From: Phreatobacter aquaticus
Lineage (GTDB): Bacteria > Pseudomonadota > Alphaproteobacteria > Rhizobiales > Phreatobacteraceae
DNA length: 64,000 nt
Direction: 5' to 3'
Assembly (NCBI RefSeq): GCF_005160265.1
Contig: NZ_CP039865.1
Span: 2,318,828 to 2,382,827 of the forward strand
The notes under the pieces were generated by a model that saw only the letters and a program-made list of their open reading frames with translations, was not told where the DNA came from and searched no databases. Each line of letters opens with the position of its first letter. Within the stretch, counting starts at the first letter, position 1. Positions 63,776 to 64,000 of this stretch are shown piece by piece. The position numbers were made by a program, and so were the translations under genes.

Positions 63776-64000
63776 ATGGTCGATACGCCTTTCGCGGCCG
63801 CCCTTGCCGAGGTCGCAGGCCTTGTCGAGGCGGCCCTCCAGAACATTCTCGATGACGCGCCACTGCCCGGCGAAACGGCTCGGCCCGAGCGGCTGATCGG
63901 CGCCATGCGCCATGCCGTGCTGGCCGGCGGCAAGCGGCTGCGGCCGTTCCTGGTGGTCGAGACAGCGCGTCTGTTCGGCGTTCCGGATCAAAGTTCGATC
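63776..64000 (+). CDS. ispA: polyprenyl (farnesyl) diphosphate synthase, 5' part only
   Basis: 75 residues before the window ends. RLIGAMRHAVLAGGKRLRPFLVVETARLFG is region I of trans-isoprenyl diphosphate synthases (GGKRLRP). It would condense IPP with DMAPP/GPP. ispA is the best guess from N-terminal length, but octaprenyl or geranylgeranyl synthases share this region and the chain-length residues lie outside. No stop in the window. Confidence 0.8.
   Translation, partial: MVDTPFAAALAEVAGLVEAALQNILDDAPLPGETARPERLIGAMRHAVLAGGKRLRPFLVVETARLFGVPDQSSI

Overview
The window is high-GC DNA, apart from an AT-rich first kilobase, and reads as chromosome of an alphaproteobacterium of the Hyphomicrobiales (Rhizobiales). 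The pointers are an mdh-sucCD-sucAB-lpdA block near zapE and sdh genes, a mesaconyl-CoA hydratase of the ethylmalonyl-CoA pathway, TIGR02301 and DUF2336-PilZ proteins, and tandem Omp31-like porins. I do not assign a genus. Layout: 1-1.1 kb is an AT-rich gene running off the left edge (unlike everything else, probably acquired), followed by a RES/Xre toxin-antitoxin pair. 2.2-10 kb holds accessory metabolism and regulation: an exported hydrolase-like protein, a Bcr/CflA exporter, a ChaN-like protein, a Bug solute-binding protein and an ArsR-SRPBCC-SRPBCC-VOC-SRPBCC cluster. 10-12.2 kb holds yacG, maf and mesaconyl-CoA hydratase. 12.3-15.9 kb is an ECF sigma factor, a membrane anti-sigma factor and a secreted subtilase with 19 seven-residue GRGPG repeats; the periplasmic end of the anti-sigma factor looks like the protease prodomain. 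16-18.5 kb holds a divergent DJ-1/GlxA pair and small exported proteins. 18.7-29.8 kb is the minus-strand TCA block (mdh, sucC, sucD, sucA, sucB, two exported proteins, an SDR, lpdA); SucC carries a histone-H1-like Lys/Ala/Pro tail of about 108 residues. 30-34.6 kb is a tandem duplication of a GT-C membrane glycosyltransferase plus an inverted carbonic anhydrase, one anhydrase copy surviving only as a 3' scar. 34.7-40.4 kb holds a TetR regulator, a DUF1003 protein, zapE and sdhCDA; a terminator directly follows sdhA and no sdhB is present. 40.4-52.3 kb holds LPS/cell-envelope genes, xerC, bfr/bfd, priA, a C13 (caspase-like) membrane peptidase and ygfZ, studded with palindromic repeats of at least three families, two near-identical 162-bp copies bracketing the C13 gene. 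52.3-64 kb holds pyrC, three tandem porins with matching terminators, a methyltransferase, a PilZ protein, small conserved proteins, a NUDIX hydrolase, an SRAP protein, a D-2-hydroxyacid FAD dehydrogenase and the start of a polyprenyl synthase (ispA-like). How the genes fit together: the core is central carbon metabolism (complete 2-oxoglutarate dehydrogenase, succinyl-CoA synthetase, malate dehydrogenase, most of complex II, one ethylmalonyl-CoA step). The most unusual observations are the SucC tail, the sigma/anti-sigma/subtilase module, the duplication scar and the repeat-bracketed C13 peptidase. All calls come from reading the sequence by eye; no database search was possible.
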